The translations under genes and the position numbers were made by a program. Below, piece by piece: positions 46,871 to 58,939 of a DNA stretch of 64,000 nucleotides. Position 1 is the first letter of the stretch; every line of letters begins with the position of its first letter. A model generated the notes under the pieces. That model had not been told where the DNA came from and ran no database searches. It saw only the letters and a program-made list of their open reading frames with translations. Origin of the DNA: Oasisia sp. SBJ-2009 (taxonomy: Eukaryota > Annelida > Polychaeta > Sabellida > Siboglinidae); NCBI GenBank assembly GCA_964017155.1, contig OZ024856.1, positions 12,861,625-12,925,624 of the forward strand, in the 5' to 3' direction.

Positions 46871-47342
46871 GTGAGGTGGCAGCACTTCAGCCCGTCAACT
46901 CGAAATTGGGGGTTGCGTTTTGACGTCATGAATAAATTAAACGCACGTGGCGGTTTGTTTGTAGGGCAGAAAGCGGCTGCTGCAGCAGGCGCTCACATGT
47001 AAACAGGGCGGTGTGTCGTTGTCCACAAGTTCATACCCGGTGGTCATGCCCATGAAAAGGCAATTTTTTACTTGTTATACTTTATCAGAAAATGTAGATG
47101 GCCTGTCAGTGTGGATACTTCCCATATGCCGGCATATTGGGTATTTGGCTATCCATCGTATGCATTACATGGATGCCCAAAGTCAAAGAGCACACCAGGA
47201 TTTGTTGCATCGTTTCTGCACATGTTTGTAAATTGGTGTTGTTATGTACAGTATATTTACACCACAACACATCCACACATAGTGCTTTTAGTTTATTGTT
47301 TTGCTATGATAATGCAGTCATAATAGCTTTTTGATAATATAA

Positions 47343-47393
<51 letters not shown>

Positions 47394-48473
47394 CTTTCAT
47401 TATTCTGATAAATATTCCCTTTGCAAAACAAAACTAATGATTTTTTATACAATATTTTATAGGATGTTTGCATTTAGTTTTACATAGAATTATATAGAAT
47501 AGTCTATAGGATTTTTACTATAGAAAAACATAGGATATTGCCTATAGAAAATAATATTCTATAGAAAACCATAGGATATTTCGTAGTTTTCTATGGAATA
47601 CTTCCTACAGGGAATATCCTACAGAACATTTCCTATAGAATTGTTAAAAAAAAGTCTTTAGAAAACTATAGAAAATCTTATATTGACTGTCTATTGACGT
47701 TTAATTCTTCACATTGTCATGAACCAGAATAAGTATCGGACATGTTGATTCATATAAACCACGCATGATTAAAATCACAGAATGATCTAACACTTATCAT
47801 GACTTTGTGATTTTCGCTCTCAGTACAAAAACATGGCTCTGTGATAATAATAATATTTATTATTTATAAAGCACAATAGCCAGCATGTTCAAAGTGTTGT
47901 ATAATAATAACATATCAAAATTACTCATTATGTGTTATAAAATAATACTAATAATAATAATAAATATAACCGTCAAAATTATGTTCAAATAAATAAGTAT
48001 ACACATTAGATTAATCATATTAAAACTGTTAATAATTTATTAAACATAGTAAATAGGCAAAGTCGATTACTAGAAAAACCTAAAACTAATGATTACACTA
48101 TTTACATGTGAAACATATACTACATATAATATAAACATTCGCACAGATAAATAAATACCGACAAAAACAATACATAATTTTTATGTATAAAAATAAGGCA
48201 AGATAAAATATTTAGATAAATGTCTAGAAATGTTATGGGATATTTAAAATGTCAGCAGTAACATGTACGATACACCACATGCATGCATGATACACCACAG
48301 TCTGCACATGTGCTGCGACATACGGTGCGTACGAATCGTGACTTCTGAATGACTTCAGGGCTTCTGCAGTGTACATTCCCCGAGTGTTTATGAACTATGT
48401 GTATATGCAGCCATAATCTACAGAGGGCCACTTTGACACATCATCTACCCATTCCGTCCTGTCACTGTCAGTG

Positions 48474-48590
48474 TCAAGCCTCCAAGCTGTACGGGTCAGG
48501 GACATCTATCCCGATAATGACAGTTTCTGCGCTATAGCGATTCAACGACACACTGTCAAGATCGTTTATTTGGTCAGCCAAGTGTGCCAT
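48474..48590 (-). pseudogene. Transposon gene remnant in the foldback loop
   Basis: A 38-codon minus-strand frame (ATG 48590, MAHLADQINDLDS...IIGIDVPDPYSLEA, then TGA). If two bases were lost near 48475, the next frame continues naturally (DRTEWVDDVSKWPSVDYG) to about 48395, so this looks like the 5' end of a longer gene cut by internal deletion. It resembles the N-terminus of proteins I recall as repeated in invertebrate genomes, but I cannot name the family with confidence. Confidence 0.4.
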
Positions 48591-50016
48591 TACTCACATG
48601 TGTCCATCCACAAAAAGAACTAATTAATAACTGTTATAACAGCCACAAAACGAACGACTAACCAACATAACACAGCACTTCCCGGCTTAGCGCCGCTGCT
48701 GTTTACGGCTTTCTGCCCTACGCGACCGTGCGCATGCGCGACCTACTTCGCTTCGTACATGTTACTGCTGACTTTTTAAATAGGCCATTGTAAATATCCC
48801 ATAACATTTCTAGACATTGATCTAAATATGTTATCTTGCCTTATTTTTTGTACATAAAAATTATGTATTGTTTTTGTCGGTATTTATTTATTTGTGCGAA
48901 TGTTTAGTATGTGTTTCACATGTAAATAGTGTAATAATTAGTTTTAGGTTTTTCTAGTCATCGACTTTACTTATTTACTATGTTTAATAAATTATTAACA
49001 GTTTTAATATGATTAATTTAATGTGTATACTTATTTATCTGAACATAATTTTGACGGTTATATTTATTATTATTATTTTATACCACGTAATGAGTAATTT
49101 GATATGTTATTATACAACACTTTGAGCATGCTGGCTATTGTGCTTTATAAATAATAAATACTATTATTATCACAGAGCCCTGATTTTGTACTGAGAGCGA
49201 AGTCATGTTAAGTGTTGGACAATTCTGTGATTTTAATCATGCGTGGTTTATATGAATCAACATGTCCGATACGTATTCTGTTTCATGACAATGTGAAGAA
49301 TTAAACGTCAATAGACAGTCAATATAAGATTTTCTATAGTTTTCTAAAGACTTTTTTTAACAATTCTAAAAGAAATGTTCTGTAGGATATTCCCTGTAGG
49401 AAGTATTCCATAGAAAACTACGAAATATCCTATGGTTTTCTATAGAATATTATTTTCTATAGGCAATATCCTATGGTTTTCTATAGTAAAAATCCTATAG
49501 ACTATTCTATGTAATTCTATGGAAAACTAAATGCAAACATCCTATAAAATATTATATAAAAAATCAATAGTTTTGTTTTGCAAAGGGAATATTTATCAGA
49601 ATAATGAAAGCCTATAGTCAGTATAGTTATACTATCAAAACACTATTATGACTGCATTATCATAGCAAAACAATAAACTAAGATCAATATGTGTGGATGT
49701 GTTGTGGTGTAAATATACTGTACATAACAACACCAATTTACAAACATGTGCAGAAACGATGCAACAAATCCTGGTGTGCTCTTTGACTTTGGGCATCCAT
49801 GCAATGCATACGATGGATAGCTGCCTATATATAGTTGACACAAACGACTTCACGCAATGACCCTTAGGCTTATCCAGCCCAATATTCCGGCATCTGGGAA
49901 GTATCCACACTGACAGGCCATCTACATTTTCTGATAAAGTATAAATAAAAAAACTATGCGATTAATCGACTCTGGGGAAACGAGCCGCGATTGGTTGACT
50001 TGATGCACGAGCGACA

Positions 50017-50225
50017 CGACGTAATTATTTGCGTCGTGAATAAGTTCTATTTTTGACACGACGTAAATCGAATTGCGGCGTGTCGCTATTTAGCGCAACG
50101 ACGCAATTCGAATTTTTGACACGACGTAATTCGAATTACGTCGTTGCGCTAAATAGCGACACGCCGCAATTCGATTTACGTCGTGTCAAAAATTGAACTT
50201 ATTCACGACGCAAATAATTGCGTCG
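50017..50225. repeat. GC-rich perfect-like palindrome nested in foldback 2
   Basis: Arms 50017-50113 and about 50130-50225 are reverse complements rich in ACGACGTAA, TTTTTGACACGACGTAA and GCGTGTCGCTATTTAGCGC. It is absent from the left arm, so it was inserted after the inverted repeat formed. Confidence 0.8.
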
Positions 50226-50399
50226 TTTCGCACGAATAATTACGTCGTGAGGCTATTCCGCCTTTATGACGGGCCGGTGCTTCCATAACACCGCCCTGTT
50301 TACGTTTGAGCGCCTGCTGCAGCAGCCGCTTTCTGCCCTACAAACAAACCGCCATGTGCGTTTAATTTATTCATGACGTCAAAACGCAACCCCGAATTA

Positions 50400-52189
<1,790 letters not shown>

Positions 52190-52190
<1 letters not shown>

Positions 52191-52785
52191 CAATTACCAA
52201 AACACGAAGCTCCTCTAAAATGACTAATGTATCGCCTAACTGTGCCTGATGTTGTTTCAGGCAACGGTGATATCTATAGAAGGGTGTTCACATCAGAAGT
52301 ATCTGCAGTGAAGTGACAAAGCTGCAACAAGTCGCACACATTGATGTTAACAATCGTCACGTCCTGTGCCCAACAAAACGTTATCAAACGGCCACGTTTG
52401 ACTTCGTGAAAAAGAGAACACTTCTGATTGTCACTCGTGGAACATTCATTTGTTTATATATCTGAAGACACCAACTCATTCATGAACAGAAAACAATCAA
52501 GCGTGACTCAAATATTCTCTGACTGATGAATCACCTTGATGTGTTGATGTATCTACAACACGTTCTTCTCAGAGTTCAGTGTGCACTGACATTTGTGGGA
52601 AACCATTTAATTGTGATACGTATGGGAACATTTTTACAAAACGTTTGGTGAGAAACATCAGATGTGATACAGGTGGTGAACACATATTGCTTAGTATTAT
52701 CCAGTCAAGTACTACTGCTCCCTCCGTTCTGACGCAAAGTTATATCCAGTAGAACATCGACGACACAAGTGTGCTGTGCGCCTAT
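52190..52785. other. 5' block of zinc-finger subfamily 2, copy 3
   Basis: Aligns with 40830-41400. It continues after the hAT-like insertion with GCTGTGGTAAAAACCTACAT, matching AGCTGTTGCAAAAACCTACA at 41399. Confidence 0.55.
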
Positions 52786-53522
52786 CAGGGTTGGGTTCAA
52801 ATACACGTTTTGGAATCAAATACAAATACAACTCGGCCAAATCAAATACAAATACACTTGTTTTCCAGATTTCAATTCAAGTACAATTACACATTACCAA
52901 TTCAAATACACTGCATTACACTGCCATTTTTTGTTTTCTCAAATACGATTCTAATACACTGCCATTTTGTATTTGATTTAAATATTCAAATACTAGCCCG
53001 TGTTTCCATTTAGTTCAAGTGTATCATAGTGGGTAGAATTTTGTCTTTGGCTTGATTGACTGCAGTAGACTAACTGGCAGGCAGGTTTACTTGACTGTAC
53101 TACTGTACCAACTAGTGGGTAGTTCTTCCTCTGCACTGGAGGAAACCTGGATTCCTTTGTCTTGTAGCCTATGATGTTTACACAGCAGGTGACAGTAGGA
53201 TTCTTTGAAGCACATTCCCTGTGAATACCTGCTTTTTTTGGCTGTAGATAGTTTCACTGGCTTCGCACTCATTCATGTATGCCAATGTTCTCAATGCTGC
53301 CTGCCCACTCTTGACCAGGTATGAAAAACAGTCTGTCTTTGACTCCTGGGCCAGTTTATGTCAGGCAATGCTTTCCCTTTTGGTAGTAATTTTTATGTGT
53401 GTTTGATTGTATTTGCAAATACTTTTCAAATACAGATCAAATACATGCCTTTTAGGCATTTACAATACAAATACACATAATTTCTGTATACAAATGCAAA
53501 TACGTATTTGAACCCAACCCTG
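52786..53522. mobile_element. hAT-like element with 8-bp target duplication
   Basis: 737 bp with TIRs CAGGGTTGGGTTCAAATAC and complement. Flanking octamers GCGCCTAT (52778-52785) and GCATCTAT (53523-53530) agree at six of eight positions, as expected for a hAT insertion with some decay. The paralogous region at 41399 lacks the insert, confirming the boundaries. The interior is full of AAATAC words; a 61-codon minus-strand ORF (53087-53272, with SYCHLLCKHH) may be a transposase relic. Non-autonomous. Confidence 0.8.
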
Positions 53523-53548
53523 GCATCTATGCTGTGGTAAAAACCTAC

Positions 53549-55138
53549 ATGTGCGGTGAGTGGAAACATGTTCGCAGTGAAAGTATTTTCAACATGGCTG
53601 TGAATGTGGACACTTGTACTATTGAGAACCGATTCAAATGTGACACTTGTGGTAGACGTTGTTTGGACAATCTCGGCTTATTGGAGCACGATCGCATACA
53701 TACTGGTGAGAAACCATACAAATGTATTAACTGTTGTGAAAAATTCGCAGAAAATTTTCATTTGGATACACTTGTCCACATCCACACTGTGGATAAACAA
53801 TACAAATGTGATACCTGTGGTGCACAATTCTCACGAAGTAATAATTTGAAGAGACATTTTCGTATCCACACAGGGGAAAAAACATACACATGTGATACCT
53901 GTGGTGCACAATTCTTACAAAGTTGTGATTTGAAGAGACATGCACGTATCCACACAGGGGAAAAACCATACAAATGTGATATATGTGGTGCACAATTCGC
54001 ACAACGTAGTGATTTGAAGAAACATGTACGTATCCACACAGGGGACAAACCATACAAATGTGATATCTGTGGTGCACATTTCGCACAAAATAGTGATTTG
54101 AAGATACATATCCGTATCCACACTGGGGATAAACCATACAAATGTAATACCTGTGGTGCACAATTCTCACAAAGTAGTGATTTGAAGAAACATGTACGTA
54201 TCCACACAGGCGATAAACCATACAAATGTGATATCTGTGGTGCACAATTCTCACAAAGTAGTGATTTGAAGAAACACGTTCGTATCCACACAGGGGATAC
54301 ACCATACAAATGTGATACCAGTGGTGCACAATTCTCACAAAGTAGTGATTTGAAGAAACATGTTCGTATCCACACAGGGGATAAACTATACAAATGTGAT
54401 ACCTGTGGTGCACAATTCTCACGAAGTAATAATTTGAAGAGACATTTTCGTATCCACACAGGGGAAAAACCATACACATGTGATACCTGTGGTGCACAAT
54501 TCTTACAAAGTTGTGATTTGAAGAGACATGTACGTATCCACACAGGGGAAAAACCATACAAATGTGATATATGTGGTGCACAATTCGCACAAAGTAGTGA
54601 TTTGAAGAAACATGTACGTATCCACACAGGGGACAAACCATACAAATGTGATATCTGTGGTGCACATTTCGCACAAAGTGGTGGTTTGAGGGTACATGTC
54701 CGTATCCACAATGGGGATAAACCATACAAATGTGATACGGGTGGTGCACAATTCTCACAAAGTAGTGATTTGAAGAAATATGTACGTATCCACACAGGCG
54801 ATAAACCATACAAATGTGATATCTGTGGTGCACAATTCTCACAAAGTGGTGGTATGAGGGTACATGTCCGTATCCACAATGGGGATAAACCATTCAAATG
54901 TGATGCCTGTGGTGCACAATTCTCACAAAGTAGTGATTTGAAGAAACATGTACGTATCGACACAGGGTACAAACCATACAAATGTGACACCTGTGGTGCA
55001 CAATTCGCACAAAGTGGTGATTTGAAGGTACATATCCGTATCCACACCGGGGATAAACTAAGCAAATGTGATACCTGTGGTGCACAATTCTCACAAAGTA
55101 GTGACTTGAATAAACATGTCCGTATCCACACGGGATAA
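53549..55138 (+). CDS. Poly-C2H2 zinc-finger protein (subfamily 2, 18 fingers)
   Basis: 529 residues from ATG 53549 (MCGEWKHVRSESIF). This start is chosen because the 15 codons before the second ATG (53594, MAVNVDTC) are also an open, aligned frame in the pseudogene at 41421. Fingers 1 and 2 are divergent (GRRCLDNLGLLEH; finger 2 has Leu for a His). Finger 9 has CDTS, finger 14 CDTGG plus KKY, and finger 16 ends RID, so four or five fingers have lost a zinc ligand. Fingers 3-9 and 10-16 are two copies of a 588-bp (7-finger) segment, and most fingers share SQSSDLKKH, so the array has low specificity diversity. The frame ends RIHTG then TAA, where related units read ACAGGGGATAAACC: a two-base loss. 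Finger remnants continue to about 55340. It may be a gene in early decay. Confidence 0.7.
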   Translation: MCGEWKHVRSESIFNMAVNVDTCTIENRFKCDTCGRRCLDNLGLLEHDRIHTGEKPYKCINCCEKFAENFHLDTLVHIHTVDKQYKCDTCGAQFSRSNNLKRHFRIHTGEKTYTCDTCGAQFLQSCDLKRHARIHTGEKPYKCDICGAQFAQRSDLKKHVRIHTGDKPYKCDICGAHFAQNSDLKIHIRIHTGDKPYKCNTCGAQFSQSSDLKKHVRIHTGDKPYKCDICGAQFSQSSDLKKHVRIHTGDTPYKCDTSGAQFSQSSDLKKHVRIHTGDKLYKCDTCGAQFSRSNNLKRHFRIHTGEKPYTCDTCGAQFLQSCDLKRHVRIHTGEKPYKCDICGAQFAQSSDLKKHVRIHTGDKPYKCDICGAHFAQSGGLRVHVRIHNGDKPYKCDTGGAQFSQSSDLKKYVRIHTGDKPYKCDICGAQFSQSGGMRVHVRIHNGDKPFKCDACGAQFSQSSDLKKHVRIDTGYKPYKCDTCGAQFAQSGDLKVHIRIHTGDKLSKCDTCGAQFSQSSDLNKHVRIHTG

Positions 55139-55345
55139 ACCATACAAATGTTATACCTTTGCTGTATAATTAACAAAAAGTGGTAATTTGAAGAGTCATG
55201 TCCGTATCCACACGAGGATAAACCATACAAATGTGATACCTGTGGTGGAAAATTCACAGAAAGTGGTGGTTTGAAATCCCGTGTCTGTATTCACACGGGA
55301 AAAACCATATAAATATGATATATGAGTTGCACAATGAGGTACCAC
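55139..55345 (+). pseudogene. Out-of-frame finger remnants after the stop
   Basis: Two degraded fingers (CDTCGGKFTESGGLK readable in another frame), with further one-base losses (CACGAGGATAAACC, CACGGGAAAAACC). These are probably former fingers 19-20. Confidence 0.65.
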
Positions 55346-57700
55346 AATAACTAATCCGACAGAAGGCGCTCTGACGCAACTACGGTCTGTGTGCCGTTTT
55401 TGTACGTATTCTTGACGTATGTAAAATGCGGCTCCGTGTGCGGAAGATTTTGCAGAACGCTTGTTTAAATCATCCTACAATCAGCTGTTGGATTCGCATG
55501 ACTTCGAAGCCTTACACATAGCTAAATATGGATGTAGTCTGATGTGTCCGTTAATATGAAGGCACAATACGTACATTAATGTACCTTTACAACAGATGGA
55601 ACGTCGACTGGTGGCCTGACGACAGGTGTGCTGGCTTGATGCGGGAAAGGATGTTTAAAATCATCTATAGCTTACCGTATGCATCACACGAGACTGCTAC
55701 GTCTTCACACATAGTTAAATATTGATATCGTATATTATGTCCGTCAATATAAAAGCATAATATCTACATTAATGTACATTTACAGTCGATGAAACGTTCA
55801 ATTAAATTCAGTGCCAAAATGGCGTTGTTTTGGCTGTTCTGTCTATCGACCACACATTGGCACGCTGTTCTGTCTATTGATCACATATACGGTATGCCCA
55901 TAAAGCTCTCTGATGCCTACATACAAACTGTCGCTGGCTACGCGCCTGCACGGTCAATAGCTAATTGAGGATGATTAATTTTTAAACAAGCGTTCAGCAA
56001 AACATGTAAACAAATCCACGTTAGTCGCTGGAGGGCGCTGAGACGTAACTAAGGTCTCAGCGTATAAGCGCCTCTAGCGACTAGCGTGGATTTGTGGAAG
56101 CCCATTCTCACAGAGTGTTAATATGACGTATGTATCCAAACAGGGGATTACTCAAACAATTGTCACGAATGATCGTTTTGAAAGCCCATGTCCATATCCA
56201 CACGGGATGATCCATATAAACGTGATTCCTCTGGTGCACAGTTCTCAGAAACAGGGCGGTTATCCGATTAAGCCTGACAAATATGACCTGTGGTATATAA
56301 TTCTCAAAAAGGTGGTCCTTTGAAGAACCGTGTCCGTTTCCCCAATGGTGAGAACTCGTATAAGGGCCAAAGTCTCAAAAAATGTACAGTTGACTAAAAT
56401 CACTTCTTTTCTCTCTCACATCGTCAATTATTAAGTCAGTCTAATGAGATTTTCACCATATATTAACACCGCTGCGTGCTTTTAGGACATATGAAATTTG
56501 GCAGCATTGCAGGTATCACATTGTAAAATGGCAGAAATTGCCGGTAAAGTGCCAAAAATGGCCAAAATTACCCTTCCAATTGAAGTTTCCAAAGTTTGAC
56601 GCAGTGCCATACAAAAACAGTGTTCTATTTATTGTTTCTGCTTTCACTGAACAAATGCAATACGTATTGGGAATAGATAGAAGTGCTTAGGTTTAAAACT
56701 TGAGGAATATCAAATGTACACATCAATTTCTACCGTGACTAGTTTTTGCATGTCCAGCGTCATAGGTTGATAAGGATCAATTACATATATGTACTATAAT
56801 CTCTGTATGAAACCTATTCGTGTATGCTTTTCCTAAATATAAACCAAATGATATGCAAAAGAAATTATAGGTTTATACATAATGTTAACGAAAATACAAC
56901 ACATTTATAAAAAAATATGTGTTGCGTTTTAACTGTGTGTCCAGCGTCATATATAGAAACGGCTGCCTTCAAAAAAATTAGAAACATACGTCGTTTGTAT
57001 TTTTACATATTAACCAGCAACCACTCTACTATATCTCCATCAATGGCAATAGCAATATTCACAATATTTCTTGCTCAAATGAGGACAAAACCGACATTGG
57101 AGCGTGTCCAGCGCCATATGTCGGATTACCAAAAACTGCTGCTGAGGGCGCAATCTGCCTTGATATATAGGAGCTACGCTGATCATTGCATCCTTGGCGA
57201 CTGTTTCCATGCTGGTGGGTACTTTTTTGTTCTCTACAATAACTATTTGATAAGTTGAGGCCGTATGTGTACTTGTTCTTATAAAATGATGTAATATGAA
57301 TGAAGCTAATATTGTAAGTTAATAAACGTAGCTCCATTTAACGTTAGTATAATTTTTTATGTAATAGCTATGTTCTGACAAACCAATGAATGATAATATG
57401 ATAAATTGCTGATATATGACCATCGTAATGTATAGGCAACTTGATGACGCTGGACACGCAAATTTAACCAAACGTACATTAGCCAGACGTATATGATGTT
57501 GACGTGCTACATTTTAGGCTAGATGTGTCTAGTGCATATTGGTCTTCATATATTCCGATTATATAACCGATAGGTGGCGCCGCTTGCACCCAATTTTAGA
57601 TCGACTCGTGTATTTACCAACATTTTCTGTATCTTTTGGGCATTGCGCCCATTGATACAACGTCATCTGATTTGTGTGAGTACAGCGGACGTTATGACAC
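55346..57700. other. Mostly non-coding; one more finger relic
   Basis: No supported gene. At 56095-56350 words such as GTCCATATCCACACGGGATGA and CTGGTGCACAGTTCTCAGAAA mark a heavily decayed zinc-finger array. The 113-codon ORF at 56917-57258 has no recognisable domain. The word TGTCCAGCGTCAT occurs at 56751, 56938, 57105 (variant) and inverted at 57444. Confidence 0.45.
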
Positions 57701-57714
57701 CATGAACGCTTAAT

Positions 57715-58939
57715 TTGAAGCCCGATTGGTCTGATTGTGAATCAGAATTTAAAACGGATTCCCGCATGGCGGGAATGAACGATGCAGAGTCTTCTGCGCA
57801 TGCGCACCTAACTGAGGATGTGAGCGATAATGTGCCGACTGTGGTTTTGAATGAACTGTTGCGTTGCGCAACAAAATCAACTTGCTGCCCTCCGAGGCGG
57901 TCATTCAGTTATGTGTGAAACACTACAAACCAGACGAAATCGAAACGGCAAAACGAAAATTATTCGAGATATGTCCGAGCGGTTCAAGGGTGCTGGCCAG
58001 TAAAGGACAGAAGAAACATGTGCAAAACCTTGAGGATATCGTCAAGAGAATGAACGAGCTCGACTCAGCTGTTGACGTTATACCGGGCTTTGTTGCGAGA
58101 GATCTGGGGAATCTTCCTCCTATCACGTTTGACTCGTTAGATGTCTCAGTGCTCTTGACGAAGATTGAGAGTCTTAACGATGAAGTGCTACTGATGAGGG
58201 GTGCCATGAAATGCCAACAGACAACGTCAGAAGCTTTGACAAACGTGTGTTCTGAGACAATATCCAGAGTACACAAGCTTGAGGGTGAAATGTTGGGAGT
58301 CAGGTCTCCAGGCTGCCCTGACGTCAGCATGAAGGTAACACCAAGTTGCCAGTTGCTCAGGAGAAGCCTGTGGTGTGCCCTACTAAGGTGACAGTTGCTC
58401 TGCCCCCTGTAGAGCCAGCTGTCACACGGAATGTTGACAGTGCAGTTGATCCAGTGCCTGTGGAAACTGACTCGGAGACTGACAGTCAGTGCCGCTGGAG
58501 CACTGTCGTCAAGAAATCAAGTAAGCGTTCGTCAAATTGTGCTGAACAGTCGAGTCCTGTTGTCTCTGTGAAGAAGGCGCGAAAACCTGTCATTGGCTCC
58601 GCCAAAGTTGCCAGTATTACCGCCGTTGCGAAAAGAAAAAGAAAAGCAAATGTGTTTGCTTCGCGCTTTCCCCCAGACCAGAGTGCAGATGATCTGAAAC
58701 GATACCTGGACAGCAAGCTGAATCTAAATGTTACGTGTTCGCTGCTCAAGTCAAAGTACCCAGAGTACTACCGATCCTTCTATGCGTTGGCAGAAGTGGA
58801 CGATCCCAAGGTGTTCTTGGATGGACACATCTGGCCACAGGGCATCTTTGTCCGATGGTACAAACCTGCAGAGAAGGCGCAACGCAAGAACACCAGACAG
58901 ACAGACTGCGTGGATGATGACTCAAATGGGGACACATAA
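57715..58939 (+). pseudogene. LINE ORF1 protein, frameshifted
   Basis: Three overlapping frames join: about 57715-57900 (acidic, SDNVPTVVLNELL), 57864-58345 (EAVIQLCVKHYKPDEIETAK; coiled-coil-like LLTKIESLNDEVLLMRGAMK) and 58346-58939. The last part has a Ser/Lys-rich linker, a nuclear-localisation-like AKRKRKA, and the domain VFASRFPPDQSADDLKRYL ... WPQGIFVRWYKPA typical of CR1/L2-group ORF1 C-termini. It would bind element RNA. The stop TAATAA at 58937 overlaps the start of ORF2 by a few bases. Confidence 0.65.

Larger units (their letters stand above)
46900..50398. mobile_element. Giant foldback element 2 (3.5-kb inverted repeat)
   Basis: The left arm (46900-48269) and right arm (48754-50398) are reverse complements with small indels; the loop is 484 bp. 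Outer ends read AATT(G/C)GGGGTTGCGTTTTGAC. Arms contain a (TA)n tract on the left only, and a series of TATAGAAAACCATAGGATAT-like words (47500-47660, mirrored at 49370-49500). The right arm has a 340-bp insertion (49950-50290) holding its own palindrome. The loop carries a short gene remnant. It is inserted between two copies of the CCGTGAGGTGGCAGCA unit. Confidence 0.8.

Noticed and set aside
47013..47334. Overlapping 72-83-codon ORFs, mirrored at 49635-49910
   Set aside because: Three frames over the same arm of foldback 2; no frame is favoured by differences between the two arms.
56917..57258. 113-codon ORF
   Set aside because: AT-biased, no motif, overlaps copies of the TGTCCAGCGTCAT word. 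Not supported as a gene.
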